A stretch of 64,000 nucleotides of DNA from Bacillus sp. ISL-37 (GTDB lineage Bacteria > Bacillota > Bacilli > Bacillales > Cytobacillaceae), in the NCBI RefSeq assembly GCF_018613315.1, contig NZ_JAGGQL010000028.1, positions 1 through 64,000 of the forward strand. Direction: 5' to 3'. The notes below the pieces were generated by a model. It had not been told where the DNA came from, did not search any database, and saw nothing but the letters and a program-made list of their open reading frames with translations. This document shows positions 40,391 through 49,559 of this stretch, piece after piece (positions within the stretch are counted from its first letter, which is position 1; each line of letters begins with the position of its first letter). The position numbers were made by a program, and so were the translations under genes.

Positions 40391-42442
40391 TCAATCCAGC
40401 GAAATCTCTACCACATCATCCAAATATGTCATCGAGCTGTACCCGTAGATGTCCAGTCGTTTAGGGATGACGTTGTCTCCATCTAACATCAAGGTATCGA
40501 CGGTAACAAAATGGCGTGGCTGTTCAACTTTTTCATAATCGAATGTGGGTGAATTCATATCGTACTGAACACCATTCTTATCCACGATCACTCCCTCATT
40601 GTCCATCCCCATTGAAATTGGTTCATGTTCATCTTCACCTACAACATTAAGGTGCAGTCTTTCAAATTTCCGATTTTCAACTTCATGATTGCTGATGACA
40701 ATGATTGTGGGCTGGCCAATTTCAACTTTATCAATGCTGATGGTACTTCCCGCATATTCAAACGTCTGAGGATATTGTTGATTCGCATCCAGTTCTACGC
40801 TTTTATGGTCCTCTAATGAAAAATAGGCTGATTCGAATTGAACTGTTATGTCTTTCGGTGTTCCCCCATAAAACGGATCATAATACATTTGGTATTTATG
40901 CCAATTGGCCTCAGGCTGCAAATAGTTATATCCATTAAACTGGTCCGGTTTCATTTTTACATCGTTCACTTCTAAATTACCAAATTGAATCCTATCGATT
41001 CTCTTTTCCATCTCCCCCATGGGAAGGCCATATTCCAAAAGCGTTGCTGTTGGGGCGATGATCAATTTATCCAGACGAACCAGGACCCCTTCGATTTTAG
41101 CTTGTTCATTCAATTCATATACGACGGAAGGCTGCTTAGTTACCGGGACTTCGAATTTCCAATCACCTGTCTTAAAGCCATTGCTCCTATAACCAAATCC
41201 CCACCTCGCCTCTTGATCGTCAAGAGCCAGCTCCTGAATCCTTGCAATATTTAGTTTAAGAACACCGCTATTTTCCTCGAGCGGCCGCAGTCCAACCACT
41301 CCATAAAACACATTCTTTTCCTTTTTATTCATCTCCGCTTTTAGGTCCGGAGGATAATGACGTGGATATGTATCGTGTTTCATGAGTTCATTCTCGTTTT
41401 CTATAATAAGCCCGTCTTCCGAAAACATAACATATTGTTTATCCTCATTCGTATCTTCAATTTCATAAAAAACAAGTGTCTGATAATCATCAGCAACGAC
41501 ACCCTTGATTTTGATTTTCACGCCGTCTCTTTCCGCTTCCAGGTTGAGCCTTTGGCCCAGGTCATTTTGCAGGAAGGTACGTAATTGCTCATTCTCTTCT
41601 GTCCAACCATAATAGACATTGGCAAAAACGCCAGTAAAGAAACCAATGCCGATAAATAATGCAAATACACTCGCAAAAATTAATGCTACTTTCTTACGCT
41701 TTTTACTCTTCTGCTGCCTGGCTTTCTCTTTTTCTGTCAGCTTCTCTTGAATGTTTTGGATAAAATTATCCGGCACTGGCAAGTCATTCATCCACTCAGC
41801 ATGATTCAACATAATCGTGACATCCTGGAAGGCAGCCAAATCCTCCTGACATTCCCGGCAATTATAGATATGCATCTCGAACTCTATTTTTTCCGGACGT
41901 TCCATCTTTTTTTCCAGATAATCAATGTAGTTATTCTGATGTTCCTTACAGCCATTATAAGTTGACCCGTCGAGTTGTTTTCTTACCGACTTTACTCCGG
42001 AAAACATAAGCTCCTTCAGTTTCCCCACAGAAACCCGTAGAATTTGCGCAGTTTCCTCTTGTGAAAAACCTGCTCCATATGTAAGGATCATTGCTTCCTT
42101 TTCATCATCCTCAAGCCGATCGAGTGCTTTAAATAAATCATGACGTGCTGTAATTTCCTCCGACGCTTGTATAACTTTATCCTGAGAAAGCTCCCGGCAG
42201 TTATCGATGAAAATCGAGGTAACCCACAATTCGAATGATGCAGCATTTTTATACCGTGGCATTTCCTTATGCACCTTTAAAATTGACCGGTAAAATAACT
42301 CCTCCATTTGCTTTTGGTTGCGAAGATAAAACCAGCCCATTGCATAAAAGGGTTGCTTATGCCGATCGAACCAGTCAACGACAGAATCGATCCCTTTTTC
42401 CTGTATAGTGGCAATCGTAATGGGTTCCATTTCTGGGACCAT
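40391..42442 (-). CDS. Fused sigma-like HTH, zinc anti-sigma and DUF4179 membrane protein
   Basis: A 683-residue protein. Residues about 15-155 resemble ECF sigma factor regions 2 and 4, with the sigma-4-like HTH LTYGAGFSQEETAQILRVSV. Residues 160-210 contain the zinc anti-sigma motif HxxxCxxC in MHIYNCREC. One transmembrane helix (about 250-270) follows, then an outer DUF4179 domain. Normal systems have sigma and anti-sigma as two genes; here they are one chain. GGGGGA precedes the ATG. Signalling from outside is inferred. Confidence 0.85.
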   Translation of the reverse strand: MVPEMEPITIATIQEKGIDSVVDWFDRHKQPFYAMGWFYLRNQKQMEELFYRSILKVHKEMPRYKNAASFELWVTSIFIDNCRELSQDKVIQASEEITARHDLFKALDRLEDDEKEAMILTYGAGFSQEETAQILRVSVGKLKELMFSGVKSVRKQLDGSTYNGCKEHQNNYIDYLEKKMERPEKIEFEMHIYNCRECQEDLAAFQDVTIMLNHAEWMNDLPVPDNFIQNIQEKLTEKEKARQQKSKKRKKVALIFASVFALFIGIGFFTGVFANVYYGWTEENEQLRTFLQNDLGQRLNLEAERDGVKIKIKGVVADDYQTLVFYEIEDTNEDKQYVMFSEDGLIIENENELMKHDTYPRHYPPDLKAEMNKKEKNVFYGVVGLRPLEENSGVLKLNIARIQELALDDQEARWGFGYRSNGFKTGDWKFEVPVTKQPSVVYELNEQAKIEGVLVRLDKLIIAPTATLLEYGLPMGEMEKRIDRIQFGNLEVNDVKMKPDQFNGYNYLQPEANWHKYQMYYDPFYGGTPKDITVQFESAYFSLEDHKSVELDANQQYPQTFEYAGSTISIDKVEIGQPTIIVISNHEVENRKFERLHLNVVGEDEHEPISMGMDNEGVIVDKNGVQYDMNSPTFDYEKVEQPRHFVTVDTLMLDGDNVIPKRLDIYGYSSMTYLDDVVEISLD

Positions 42443-42600
42443 AATTGTTCCCCCTTTAACACGTCTATCTCTAATTCTATTTTACCTTTAATTTCCTGTT
42501 ATGCTAGATGTCTTTTGCCTTTTGGAGTGATTGGTACCCTAATAAAGGGGAAGTTGCTTGCATAAGGGTATCTTTCTGCTTGTAATTCCCTATTCAACCA

Positions 42601-42630
42601 AAAAAAGCACAGGGTACGTCCCCGTGCTTT
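42601..42630 (-). terminator. Terminator of the DgcK-like gene
   Basis: On the minus strand AAAGCACGGG and CCCTGTGCTT pair around GACGTA, followed by T6. Confidence 0.85.
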
Positions 42631-42637
42631 CATATCT

Positions 42638-43714
42638 TTATAGTGAGGATACTTTATTTCTTCCTGTCCGTTTTGCTTTGTATAAGGTATCATCCGCTTG
42701 TTTTATAAAATCTTCTAAACTTTGGGTTGTCTCTAGATAGGTTGAAGCACCAAGGGAGATGGTGATCTTGATTTCCTTGCCATTTGGTAAGTAGAATCGA
42801 TGATTTTCCACTATTCCCCGGAGTCGTTCTGCGATTTCCAGCGCTTGAGAATAGGAACAATTCTTTAATAACAGTGAAAATTCTTCACCGCCATTTCTTG
42901 AGACAATATCACTTGGGCGTGAGCAGCTGATTAACAGTCCTCCCAATTGCCTTAATACTTCGTCTCCAGCTTGATGACCATACGTATCATTCACCTTTTT
43001 GAAGTGATCGATATCAATCATAAGCAACGATAATTTTTCATTAAGCTCCTGGGCACTTTCTATACTTTCATTTAGTGAAGAATCGAACTGTCTGACATTA
43101 TTTAACCCCGTAAGGAAGTCTGTTGCCGACTGGGTTTTCAGTTGCATAAACATTTGGTTGGATTGAACGATATATCCTGCCAAAAAAAACACCAAAACTC
43201 CCGATATTATTGTAATAACCCAATAGTTAACCAAAATTTGGTACACTTGATTTGATAATCCCATTAGATACAAAAAGCCGCATGAAATCGCAATTAAACT
43301 AACCAATCCCATAACCGTCCACTTAAAAAAGTCCGAACCCTTCACCTTTTTTTGGACCAGTGCAGCAAACGTCGCAATAATAAACATTATGATTACAGTG
43401 ACCAGAAATGTTTCCAAACTTCCATCAAAAAATACTAATCTGCTGATATTGATTATGGTGGCGGCCACGAAAGCCGACACGAACCCTCCATAAAAAGCCG
43501 ACAACAAGATCGCGATATGACGCAAGTCCATTATGATCACAGGAGTAATCTGGATACTAAAAGCCATTAACACTGAACCAAGTATTCCCGCCAATGCTCC
43601 AAGTTTCAACTTTTGAAGAGTTGTATCTATCTCCGGATTGCTTTTAAATAAACTTCCGCCTATAAACAAAAATGTGATAACAAAACTAGAATGTATAAAA
43701 AAATCTTTCAGCAA
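42638..43714 (-). CDS. dgcK: Membrane diguanylate cyclase with LytS-type 5TM domain (DgcK-like)
   Basis: A 358-residue protein. Six or more N-terminal helices include the 5TM-5TMR_LYT pattern TPVIIMDLRHIAILLSAFYG. A short linker follows, then GGDEF (about 195-355) with active motif NGGEEF and the substrate-binding DIDHFKKVNDTYGH. B. subtilis DgcK (YhcK) has the same length and layout. The start is TTG 43714 with AGGTGG before it. It should make c-di-GMP at the membrane; the signal is unknown. Confidence 0.85.
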   Translation of the reverse strand: MLKDFFIHSSFVITFLFIGGSLFKSNPEIDTTLQKLKLGALAGILGSVLMAFSIQITPVIIMDLRHIAILLSAFYGGFVSAFVAATIINISRLVFFDGSLETFLVTVIIMFIIATFAALVQKKVKGSDFFKWTVMGLVSLIAISCGFLYLMGLSNQVYQILVNYWVITIISGVLVFFLAGYIVQSNQMFMQLKTQSATDFLTGLNNVRQFDSSLNESIESAQELNEKLSLLMIDIDHFKKVNDTYGHQAGDEVLRQLGGLLISCSRPSDIVSRNGGEEFSLLLKNCSYSQALEIAERLRGIVENHRFYLPNGKEIKITISLGASTYLETTQSLEDFIKQADDTLYKAKRTGRNKVSSL

Positions 43715-44045
43715 GGTAATACCACCTAAAACGCGAATTTCAACTTCCTTTTATAGAATACGAGATTAAGGACAATTTTGCTATAAAATTCCTAGCTATC
43801 TTCCCTACGCCACTTAGAGTATTGCAAAGCCAAGGATACAACAGAGGTACGTTGATGTTGTATACAATATGTTCTATTTTACACGAAACAATTTCTTGCG
43901 AATGTGGTCTTGTTCACTGCCAATTTAAAAGGTGATTACTTCCATCTAGTAGACTACTTATTTAATCTAATGCAATTAGAGAAGCAGTTGTGAAAAAAGC
44001 AAAAATACTTGTCACTTCGTGGTGACTTGTTTTACTGGACTGGGT
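43715..44045. other. Intergenic region between divergent genes
   Basis: About 330 bases. A TATAAT-like box with weak -35 lies at about 44046, just before the coiled-coil gene, and GTCAC/GTGAC form a small hairpin around 44014-44030. Otherwise no supported element. Confidence 0.35.
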
Positions 44046-44078
44046 ATAATAAATCCATAGAGAAGGAGGTGAAATACG

Positions 44079-44480
44079 ATGGAGAAAATATTGAATAAGA
44101 TTTTAGATCGCTTAGATTCAATGGACAAGCGCTTTGATTCTGTTGATGCACGATTTGATGCTGTGGATGCACGATTTGATGCTGTGGATGCGCGTTTTGA
44201 TGCTGTGGATGCGCGTTTTGATGCTGTGGATGCGCGTTTTGATGCTGTGGATAATCGCTTTGAATCCATGGAGAATCGCTTAGTCAACTTAGAAAAGGGC
44301 CAGGAATCTTTATTATCAGAACAGAGTGAGATGCGGAAAGAAGTGGCTTTTTACTATGGCAGCTTAATGAAAAAGCTTGATGAAACGAAATCAGAACTAT
44401 CCAGTGAAATCAAGCATGTTTCCAATGTTCAGAAGCAGCATCAGGATGTTTTAGAGATACTGAATGAAAAACAGCAGTAA
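44079..44480 (+). CDS. Coiled-coil protein with tandem heptad repeats
   Basis: A 133-residue hydrophilic protein. Five perfect copies of the heptad DARFDAV (DNA period 21 bases, 44145-44249) are flanked by variants MDKRFDS and DNRFES. The rest (residues ~65-133) is a charged helix. The pattern gives a continuous coiled coil. AGAAGGAGGTGAAATACG precedes the ATG. The family is common in Bacilli but has no known role; multimerisation or scaffold is inferred. Confidence 0.8.
   Translation: MEKILNKILDRLDSMDKRFDSVDARFDAVDARFDAVDARFDAVDARFDAVDARFDAVDNRFESMENRLVNLEKGQESLLSEQSEMRKEVAFYYGSLMKKLDETKSELSSEIKHVSNVQKQHQDVLEILNEKQQ
44145..44249. repeat. 21-bp coding tandem repeat (DARFDAV heptad)
   Basis: Five near-identical units starting GATGCACGATTTGATGC or GATGCGCGTTTTGATGC, with CGA/CGT Arg codons at 44151, 44172, 44193, 44214 and 44235. 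Copy number could change in steps of seven residues without loss of frame. Confidence 0.9.
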
Positions 44481-44571
44481 GATTTTTTAACACTCTCTTT
44501 AATATCCCTCTCATAATACTTCTTAAGATTCCTCGAGAATACATTAACTTTCCTTAATTTATCCAAAACCA

Positions 44572-44625
44572 AAAAGTGCCTGTTCCCACGGTGCAACATC
44601 ACGCCGGGGACAGGCACTTTTGTGT
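44572..44625. terminator. Bidirectional terminator
   Basis: AAAAGTGCCTGTTCCC and GGGACAGGCACTTTT pair, with a long loop. T-runs follow on both strands. Confidence 0.8.
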
Positions 44626-46296
44626 TTACTCTAATCCTTGTATCACTAACTCTTTCACTGGCAGGAAGGTTTCGCCGGTATCACTGTATTTGATATTGAC
44701 TTGATCTCCTTCTTTTACATAAATCGCCAGTGGGCTGGTTTCTGATGAGATGATATAGTTCTTTTTATTGTCCAGCAGGATCGAAACAATCGTGAAGTCG
44801 CCTGTTTTTTCTTTGTAGACGCGCAACACGGTTCCGCTCGTTTGCTTTTCTTCTGCCTTCGAACTTCCATCCACCGTTCCTCCGCCATGCTGCAGTGCCG
44901 TTTTATACTTTTTCAATGCTTCATTAGGCGTATTGCCAAATACTGATATTTCCGGGTTTGCTGCCGACACGATAAAGTAATTTTGCAGGAAGCCATTCGA
45001 ATCAAGAACAGGTGTCAGCCAGCTTGCTTCTCCATAGAAATTGTAGAGAATCGGCATTTCGCCATGCCACTTTTTCTCAATGAACTTCTTTTCAATAATT
45101 TGCAGTGCTCCCTCGGAATCCATATAGGACTCTTCCAGATTGCCAGTATAGAAGGTGGCCTTCCCTGTCCTAGAGTTCGTCAGGGAATACCCAAGCATGG
45201 AGTCCACCCCTTCTTTCGGGCTGGTAAAATCGGTGAAATAATACATATCGCCATTTTCATCAAAAATTGGGCTGACCTGCGCTTCGGTTCCTTCATCTGA
45301 AGGCAGTTTTATATCCGTCTTGCCAAACACGCTGTTCCAATAACCATGAATGTAATTACCATAATAGCTGTTTTGCAGACTGACCGCTTCCGGTGAAACG
45401 GCGCCATCAATGAATTCTGGAACATCGGCCAGCGCATAGGATTCCGTCTTCCCAGAATCAGGATTTACTACGACAACCCCTTTAACATCAAAACCATTCC
45501 TGGCTGAGATGAACTCACCAAAGGTCCTGATATAATAGGGCTTTCCTTCATCATCAATCTCCAGCTGCGTGTTTCCGTAAAAAATAGACTCAGGATACTG
45601 CAATCGGATATGGCGTTCAACATTTTTATTGAAGAACGAAGAAGGTGTATAAACCATGTCTGATTTCTTAAATTTTGGATTTGCAGATGAATCCGTAGCG
45701 CTGATTGTAAAATAACCCGGTGTTGACTTTCCATTCCACCACTTGAAAAAGCCTGAGAATTCAACCGGAGCAATATAGACATACTCTCCATTGACCTTCT
45801 GGATTTGCAGATTCCCAAGCTCATAATAACTCGTATTCGGAACCTGGCCAAATGCCTTCTTCATCTTATTGCGCGCAAATTGAGGAGGAACACTCGCCGG
45901 TGTTTCTCTTTCATCAAATGTCGAGATTTCCATCTTCTCCGCCATTTTCGCAGACTCATATTTTTCCTCTGCGTTAAAAAGAAAAGCGATGATAAAATAC
46001 GCACCTAGAAGCAGGGTTAGCAAAAACAAGCTCCCTTTAATCATTCTTTCCTTACCAGCCGCAAAAAAAGTTCCGGCAAGCGTGATCACAATCGCAAACG
46101 GCCACAAAGAAGAAAGGTTGCGATCCAAATTAAACGCATAATAAAACGCAAAAGTCCCAACCGTAAAAAGGACAATCGCAGCAATCAAAAAGGCAGATGT
46201 CATTTTCCTGTCCTTCTCTACCCCTTTAGAAAAAGGAGTAAGAATCAGAGCAGAAGCCAATCCAACCAAAAGAGCAAATAGAATGATATTTCCCAT
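44626..46296 (-). CDS. Large membrane protein with extracytoplasmic domain
   Basis: A 556-residue protein. Four hydrophobic helices (about 4-22, 35-54, 63-80, 88-110) are followed by a ~430-residue soluble region with repeated lysines, acidic residues and no recognised motif. The last ~80 residues, TVLRVYKEKTGDFTIVSILL to FLPVKELVI, look like a small beta domain. GGGGAT precedes the ATG. Monocistronic, function unknown. Confidence 0.75.
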   Translation of the reverse strand: MGNIILFALLVGLASALILTPFSKGVEKDRKMTSAFLIAAIVLFTVGTFAFYYAFNLDRNLSSLWPFAIVITLAGTFFAAGKERMIKGSLFLLTLLLGAYFIIAFLFNAEEKYESAKMAEKMEISTFDERETPASVPPQFARNKMKKAFGQVPNTSYYELGNLQIQKVNGEYVYIAPVEFSGFFKWWNGKSTPGYFTISATDSSANPKFKKSDMVYTPSSFFNKNVERHIRLQYPESIFYGNTQLEIDDEGKPYYIRTFGEFISARNGFDVKGVVVVNPDSGKTESYALADVPEFIDGAVSPEAVSLQNSYYGNYIHGYWNSVFGKTDIKLPSDEGTEAQVSPIFDENGDMYYFTDFTSPKEGVDSMLGYSLTNSRTGKATFYTGNLEESYMDSEGALQIIEKKFIEKKWHGEMPILYNFYGEASWLTPVLDSNGFLQNYFIVSAANPEISVFGNTPNEALKKYKTALQHGGGTVDGSSKAEEKQTSGTVLRVYKEKTGDFTIVSILLDNKKNYIISSETSPLAIYVKEGDQVNIKYSDTGETFLPVKELVIQGLE

Positions 46297-46430
46297 AGAA
46301 AAATCCCCTTTTATTTTTGTCCTCTACATATACGAATCAACTGATATAAAGTTTCACGGGGGGCTTATACAGGAATGGAAGCGTACTAGATAACTATGCC
46401 GACCTCTCGTGTGGTAAAAATTGGGTGATC

Positions 46431-46480
46431 GTGCAATTAATGTGTCTGAGCGTGCAATTATGCCTTATACTGGTGCAATG
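46431..46480. repeat. Three GTGCAAT boxes at 21-bp spacing
   Basis: GTGCAATTA at 46431 and 46452, and GTGCAATG at 46473, exactly 21 bases apart. It lies in the 257-base gap between the large membrane protein gene start and the MFS terminator. Confidence 0.6.
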
Positions 46481-46504
46481 AACCTCCATCTCATCTATTG
46501 CCCT

Positions 46505-46537
46505 AAAAGTTAAGAAGCACGGATCAGTCCGTGCTTC
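46505..46537 (-). terminator. Terminator of the MFS gene
   Basis: GAAGCACGGA and TCCGTGCTTC pair; the minus strand continues TTAACTTTTAGG. Confidence 0.7.
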
Positions 46538-46553
46538 AAGGCATCATCAATAG

Positions 46554-47750
46554 TTACTCATTTTCCTTTTTTTCAATAGAAATACTCCATATCGTTAACA
46601 GGATAGCTCCAAATACCATTACTGCCCCAATCCATGGAGTGTGGATCAATCCGATTGAGTCAACAATTACTCCGCCCACAAACGCACCGATTGCGATTCC
46701 GAGATTGAATGCTGCTATATTCATTGCTGATGCTACGTTAACAGCTGCTGGAACATAGCGTTCTGCTAATCTAACAACCAGTACCTGCAAGCCTGGTACA
46801 TTCATAAACGCAAACATTCCCAGCAAGAAAATAGTAATGACTCCTGCCACCTTGAAGGGTGCTGTAAAAGATAAAATGACGAGAATGATGGCCTGGACAA
46901 TGAACATCCATAATAATGCCTTTAATGGATTCCTATCAGCGGCTTTCCCTCCAATTGCATTCCCAATCGCAACAGCAATCCCATATACCAACAGGATTAT
47001 GCTCACTACTTTCGGGGTAAAGCCGGTTATCTCCTGAAGGATTGGAGTCAGATAAGTGAATGCGACAAAGGTTCCGCCATATCCAAGAGCTGTAATCGCA
47101 AAAGCCAACAGCAATGGCCCGTTCCCCAATATTTTCACTTGATCACTGAATTTTGAAGGTGGTGCATCTTTAATCGTATTAGGTATAAGGACAGCACTCG
47201 CCAAAATCCCCACTACTCCTAACAACGCAACTCCCCAAAAAGTGGTTCTCCATCCAAATATCTGGCCAATAAAGGTTCCAAGAGGCACGCCCGTTACGGT
47301 GGCGACGGTCAATCCCGTGAACATAAAGGCAATCGCACTTGCTCTTCTATCCTCAGGGACAAGATCTGCTGCAATTGTTGATCCAATCGAAAAGAATACA
47401 CCATGAGAAAATGCCGTGATAATCCTTGCCGCCAGCAACAATCCGAAGCTGGTTGACACCGCAGCGATTGAATTCCCGATGATAAAAATGACCATTAAAA
47501 CCATAAGTAACGTTTTACGGCTCATTTTATTTGTCAAAGCTGTTAATATCGGTGCCCCAAAGGCGACACCCATCGCATATCCGGATATTAACAAACCAGC
47601 TAAAGTAATAGAGATATTGAGATCTTCTGAGATCGTAGATAATAAACCAACAGGGACAAATTCAGTCGTACCGATGCCAAAAGCACTGATGGCCAATGCC
47701 AAAAGGGATAATGTTCCCTTACGATTATTGCTTTGTATATGTGAACTCAT
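46554..47750 (-). CDS. MFS drug/sugar efflux transporter (DHA1 type)
   Basis: A 398-residue transporter with 12 helices. The DHA1 opening ISAFGIGTTEFVPVGLLSTI and the loop 2-3 motif GAPILTALTNKMSRKTLL are typical. Substrate is unknown; relatives include AraJ, YdhP and PbuE. AGGAGG precedes the ATG. The divergent gene is an HxlR-type regulator, so the exporter is probably under its control. Confidence 0.88.
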   Translation of the reverse strand: MSSHIQSNNRKGTLSLLALAISAFGIGTTEFVPVGLLSTISEDLNISITLAGLLISGYAMGVAFGAPILTALTNKMSRKTLLMVLMVIFIIGNSIAAVSTSFGLLLAARIITAFSHGVFFSIGSTIAADLVPEDRRASAIAFMFTGLTVATVTGVPLGTFIGQIFGWRTTFWGVALLGVVGILASAVLIPNTIKDAPPSKFSDQVKILGNGPLLLAFAITALGYGGTFVAFTYLTPILQEITGFTPKVVSIILLVYGIAVAIGNAIGGKAADRNPLKALLWMFIVQAIILVILSFTAPFKVAGVITIFLLGMFAFMNVPGLQVLVVRLAERYVPAAVNVASAMNIAAFNLGIAIGAFVGGVIVDSIGLIHTPWIGAVMVFGAILLTIWSISIEKKENE

Positions 47751-47880
47751 AAAAGTATCCTCCTAAGATGAACAATAGATTGATAAGCTGGCCAGTGAAG
47801 GCGCCTTTCACACACGGCCAACATGAATGCAATTATGAAGGATACTGAAAAAGTTGGGAAGTACGCACTTTAAAGTTCCG

Positions 47881-47920
47881 TAGGCACCTGCAAGTTATAT
47901 AGGCACCAAAAAGTGCCTTA
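47881..47920. promoter_or_regulatory. Candidate HxlR operator (TAGGCACC half-sites)
   Basis: TAGGCACC at 47881, again at about 47900, and GTGCCTTA at 47913. The last two form TATAGGCAC/GTGCCTTATA around CAAAAA. The site lies in the divergent gap between the MFS and HxlR genes. Confidence 0.5.
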
Positions 47921-47998
47921 TACCACTTATCGGAATGTAAAGTTATAATGATCCTATAATTCCAGAACCAACCTAGATAGTGAAAAAGAAAAGGAGGG

Positions 47999-48365
47999 AT
48001 GATTTTGAAGAAATATAATATACCAGTAGAAGCCGCCCTGGAAGTAATCGGCGGTAAATGGAAAGTAGTGATTCTTTGCTATTTAATCGAAGGTAAAAAG
48101 CGGACAAGCGAGTTAAAAAAACTCATGCCTGGAATTACGCAAAAAATGCTGACACAGCAATTGCGTGAACTAGAAGAAGATAATGTCATTTTACGAGAAG
48201 TCTATAACCAGGTCCCTCCTAAAGTCGAATATTCATTGACCGAATATGGATGGTCATTAAAAGGGATTTTTGGATTCTCTTTGCACCTGGGGAGAGCAGC
48301 ATATTGAGAAAAATTATCCAAATATAGAGGATGTCTTGATCATACCTGAAACAGAGGAAAGGTAA
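47999..48365 (+). pseudogene. HxlR-type regulator, frameshifted near its C-terminus
   Basis: The first ~88 residues are a clean HxlR winged helix ([50 protein letters not shown]). At about 48262, GGATTTTTGG holds one extra T and the frame ends at 48307. Reading on in the shifted frame gives [17 protein letters not shown] and a stop at 48365, the expected HxlR ending. The start could be ATG 47999 or TTG 48005; the latter has better spacing to GGAGG. It may be broken, or a sequencing error in T5. Confidence 0.8.
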
Positions 48366-48376
48366 TGTTATTAAGC

Positions 48377-48402
48377 GAGACAGCGGGTTGATCCGCTGTC
48401 TC
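48377..48402 (+). terminator. Hairpin after the HxlR gene
   Basis: GAGACAGCGG and CCGCTGTCTC form a 10-bp stem. No T-run follows, so strength is uncertain. Confidence 0.5.
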
Positions 48403-48596
48403 ATAGAGTGTCAATTTTTACGATGCAAGATTCGTCGGAACCGTCACCTTTTCCTACAAGGTGCCTCCCCGCTCCATAAGCCTCAGGTCTTAGCATAATT
48501 TCAACCCTAAGCGCGTCGAATCAAATCACCTCCTTCACTATAATGTAACCACAAGCAAAAAAGCAGACTTACATTGTAATGAAGGGGAATACCAAC

Positions 48597-49448
48597 TTGT
48601 TATCACATAAAGAAACCCACAATGAAAAAATGGAATTCATTCTACACTTAGCCCTCAGTATCCTGTCATTATTTTTATTGATTGTGTTATTGCCTACTGT
48701 TCTGCCAATATATAAATGGCTTTACATAAGCGCTGTTATTACTGTTTTGTTAATAGATGGTTATTTCCTGACTACGAAACAGGGAAACCTTCTGAAGTTC
48801 AACAGGATGGCCTTATTTTATTTGGCAGCTCTTTTGCTTCTTGTACTGGTAATTTTTTATATGACAAAAATCATTGTGCTTACTGATACGTACGGTATTG
48901 AAGGGTTGTTAAAAGAACACCTTGAAACAGCCAAGTATATATTCTTTTTCATCAGCTTTGCCCAACCAATCCTCCTTCCGATTCCTGAAGCTGTTACCGT
49001 TCCAGGTGCGAGTGCTGTATTCGGGCCAGCTACTGCTGCGGCAATTTCTTTTCTTGGAACAATATTGGGGATAACAGCCATGTTTTTTGCAGCCAGATAC
49101 GGAGGAAGGAAATTTATTTCAAAACTGATCATGGAAGAGCAACTGCAAAAATACTATAATTATGTTTCGAAAAATGAAACATTGATCATGTTCCTATTAT
49201 TCATTGTGCCAATTCTTCCAGATGAGATCATTTGTGTAGGAGCAGGCATAGGGCAAGTATCACCAAAAAGGTTTTTGATGATTGCCTCAGTCTCAAAGTT
49301 GATCACCGCAACCTTACTGGCATACTCAGTACAACTAGCAGCAGCGTTACCGATATCCGGTTCGCAATTATTGATTGGGTTCTTGGCTACTATTTTAATC
49401 TTCATTGGTATATCGTATTTATCAAAAAAAATACTTATCAAGGAGTGA
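48597..49448 (+). CDS. VTT/DedA-like membrane protein (TVP38 type)
   Basis: A 283-residue protein with six or more helices. The VTT-domain motif is seen in ISFAQPILLPIPEAVTVPGA, then AAISFLGTILGITAMFFAAR and FIVPILPDEIICVGAG. Such proteins are linked to lipid handling and membrane stress. The start is taken as TTG 48597 because AAGGGGA lies eight bases before; ATG 48579 lacks a site. Confidence 0.8.
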   Translation: MLSHKETHNEKMEFILHLALSILSLFLLIVLLPTVLPIYKWLYISAVITVLLIDGYFLTTKQGNLLKFNRMALFYLAALLLLVLVIFYMTKIIVLTDTYGIEGLLKEHLETAKYIFFFISFAQPILLPIPEAVTVPGASAVFGPATAAAISFLGTILGITAMFFAARYGGRKFISKLIMEEQLQKYYNYVSKNETLIMFLLFIVPILPDEIICVGAGIGQVSPKRFLMIASVSKLITATLLAYSVQLAAALPISGSQLLIGFLATILIFIGISYLSKKILIKE

Positions 49449-49521
49449 GGGTTTTAATACAAAGTAGAAGTATGATTGAATTGAATCAGCACTCAATGTC
49501 TTAATATCCCTTATCCCATAA

Positions 49522-49550
49522 GAAAAGCACAGGGTACCTCCCCGTGCTTC
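49522..49550 (-). terminator. Terminator of the Gfo/Idh/MocA gene
   Basis: AGAAGCACGGGG and CCCTGTGCTTTT pair on the minus strand around AGGTA, followed by CTTAT. It may also stop the VTT gene transcript. Confidence 0.75.
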
Positions 49551-49559
49551 TCATAAAAA

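Noticed and set aside
44012-44287. Antisense frame with repeated STASKRA pattern
   Set aside because: It is the complement of the heptad repeats in the coiled-coil gene. The ribosome site and codon pattern favour the plus strand.
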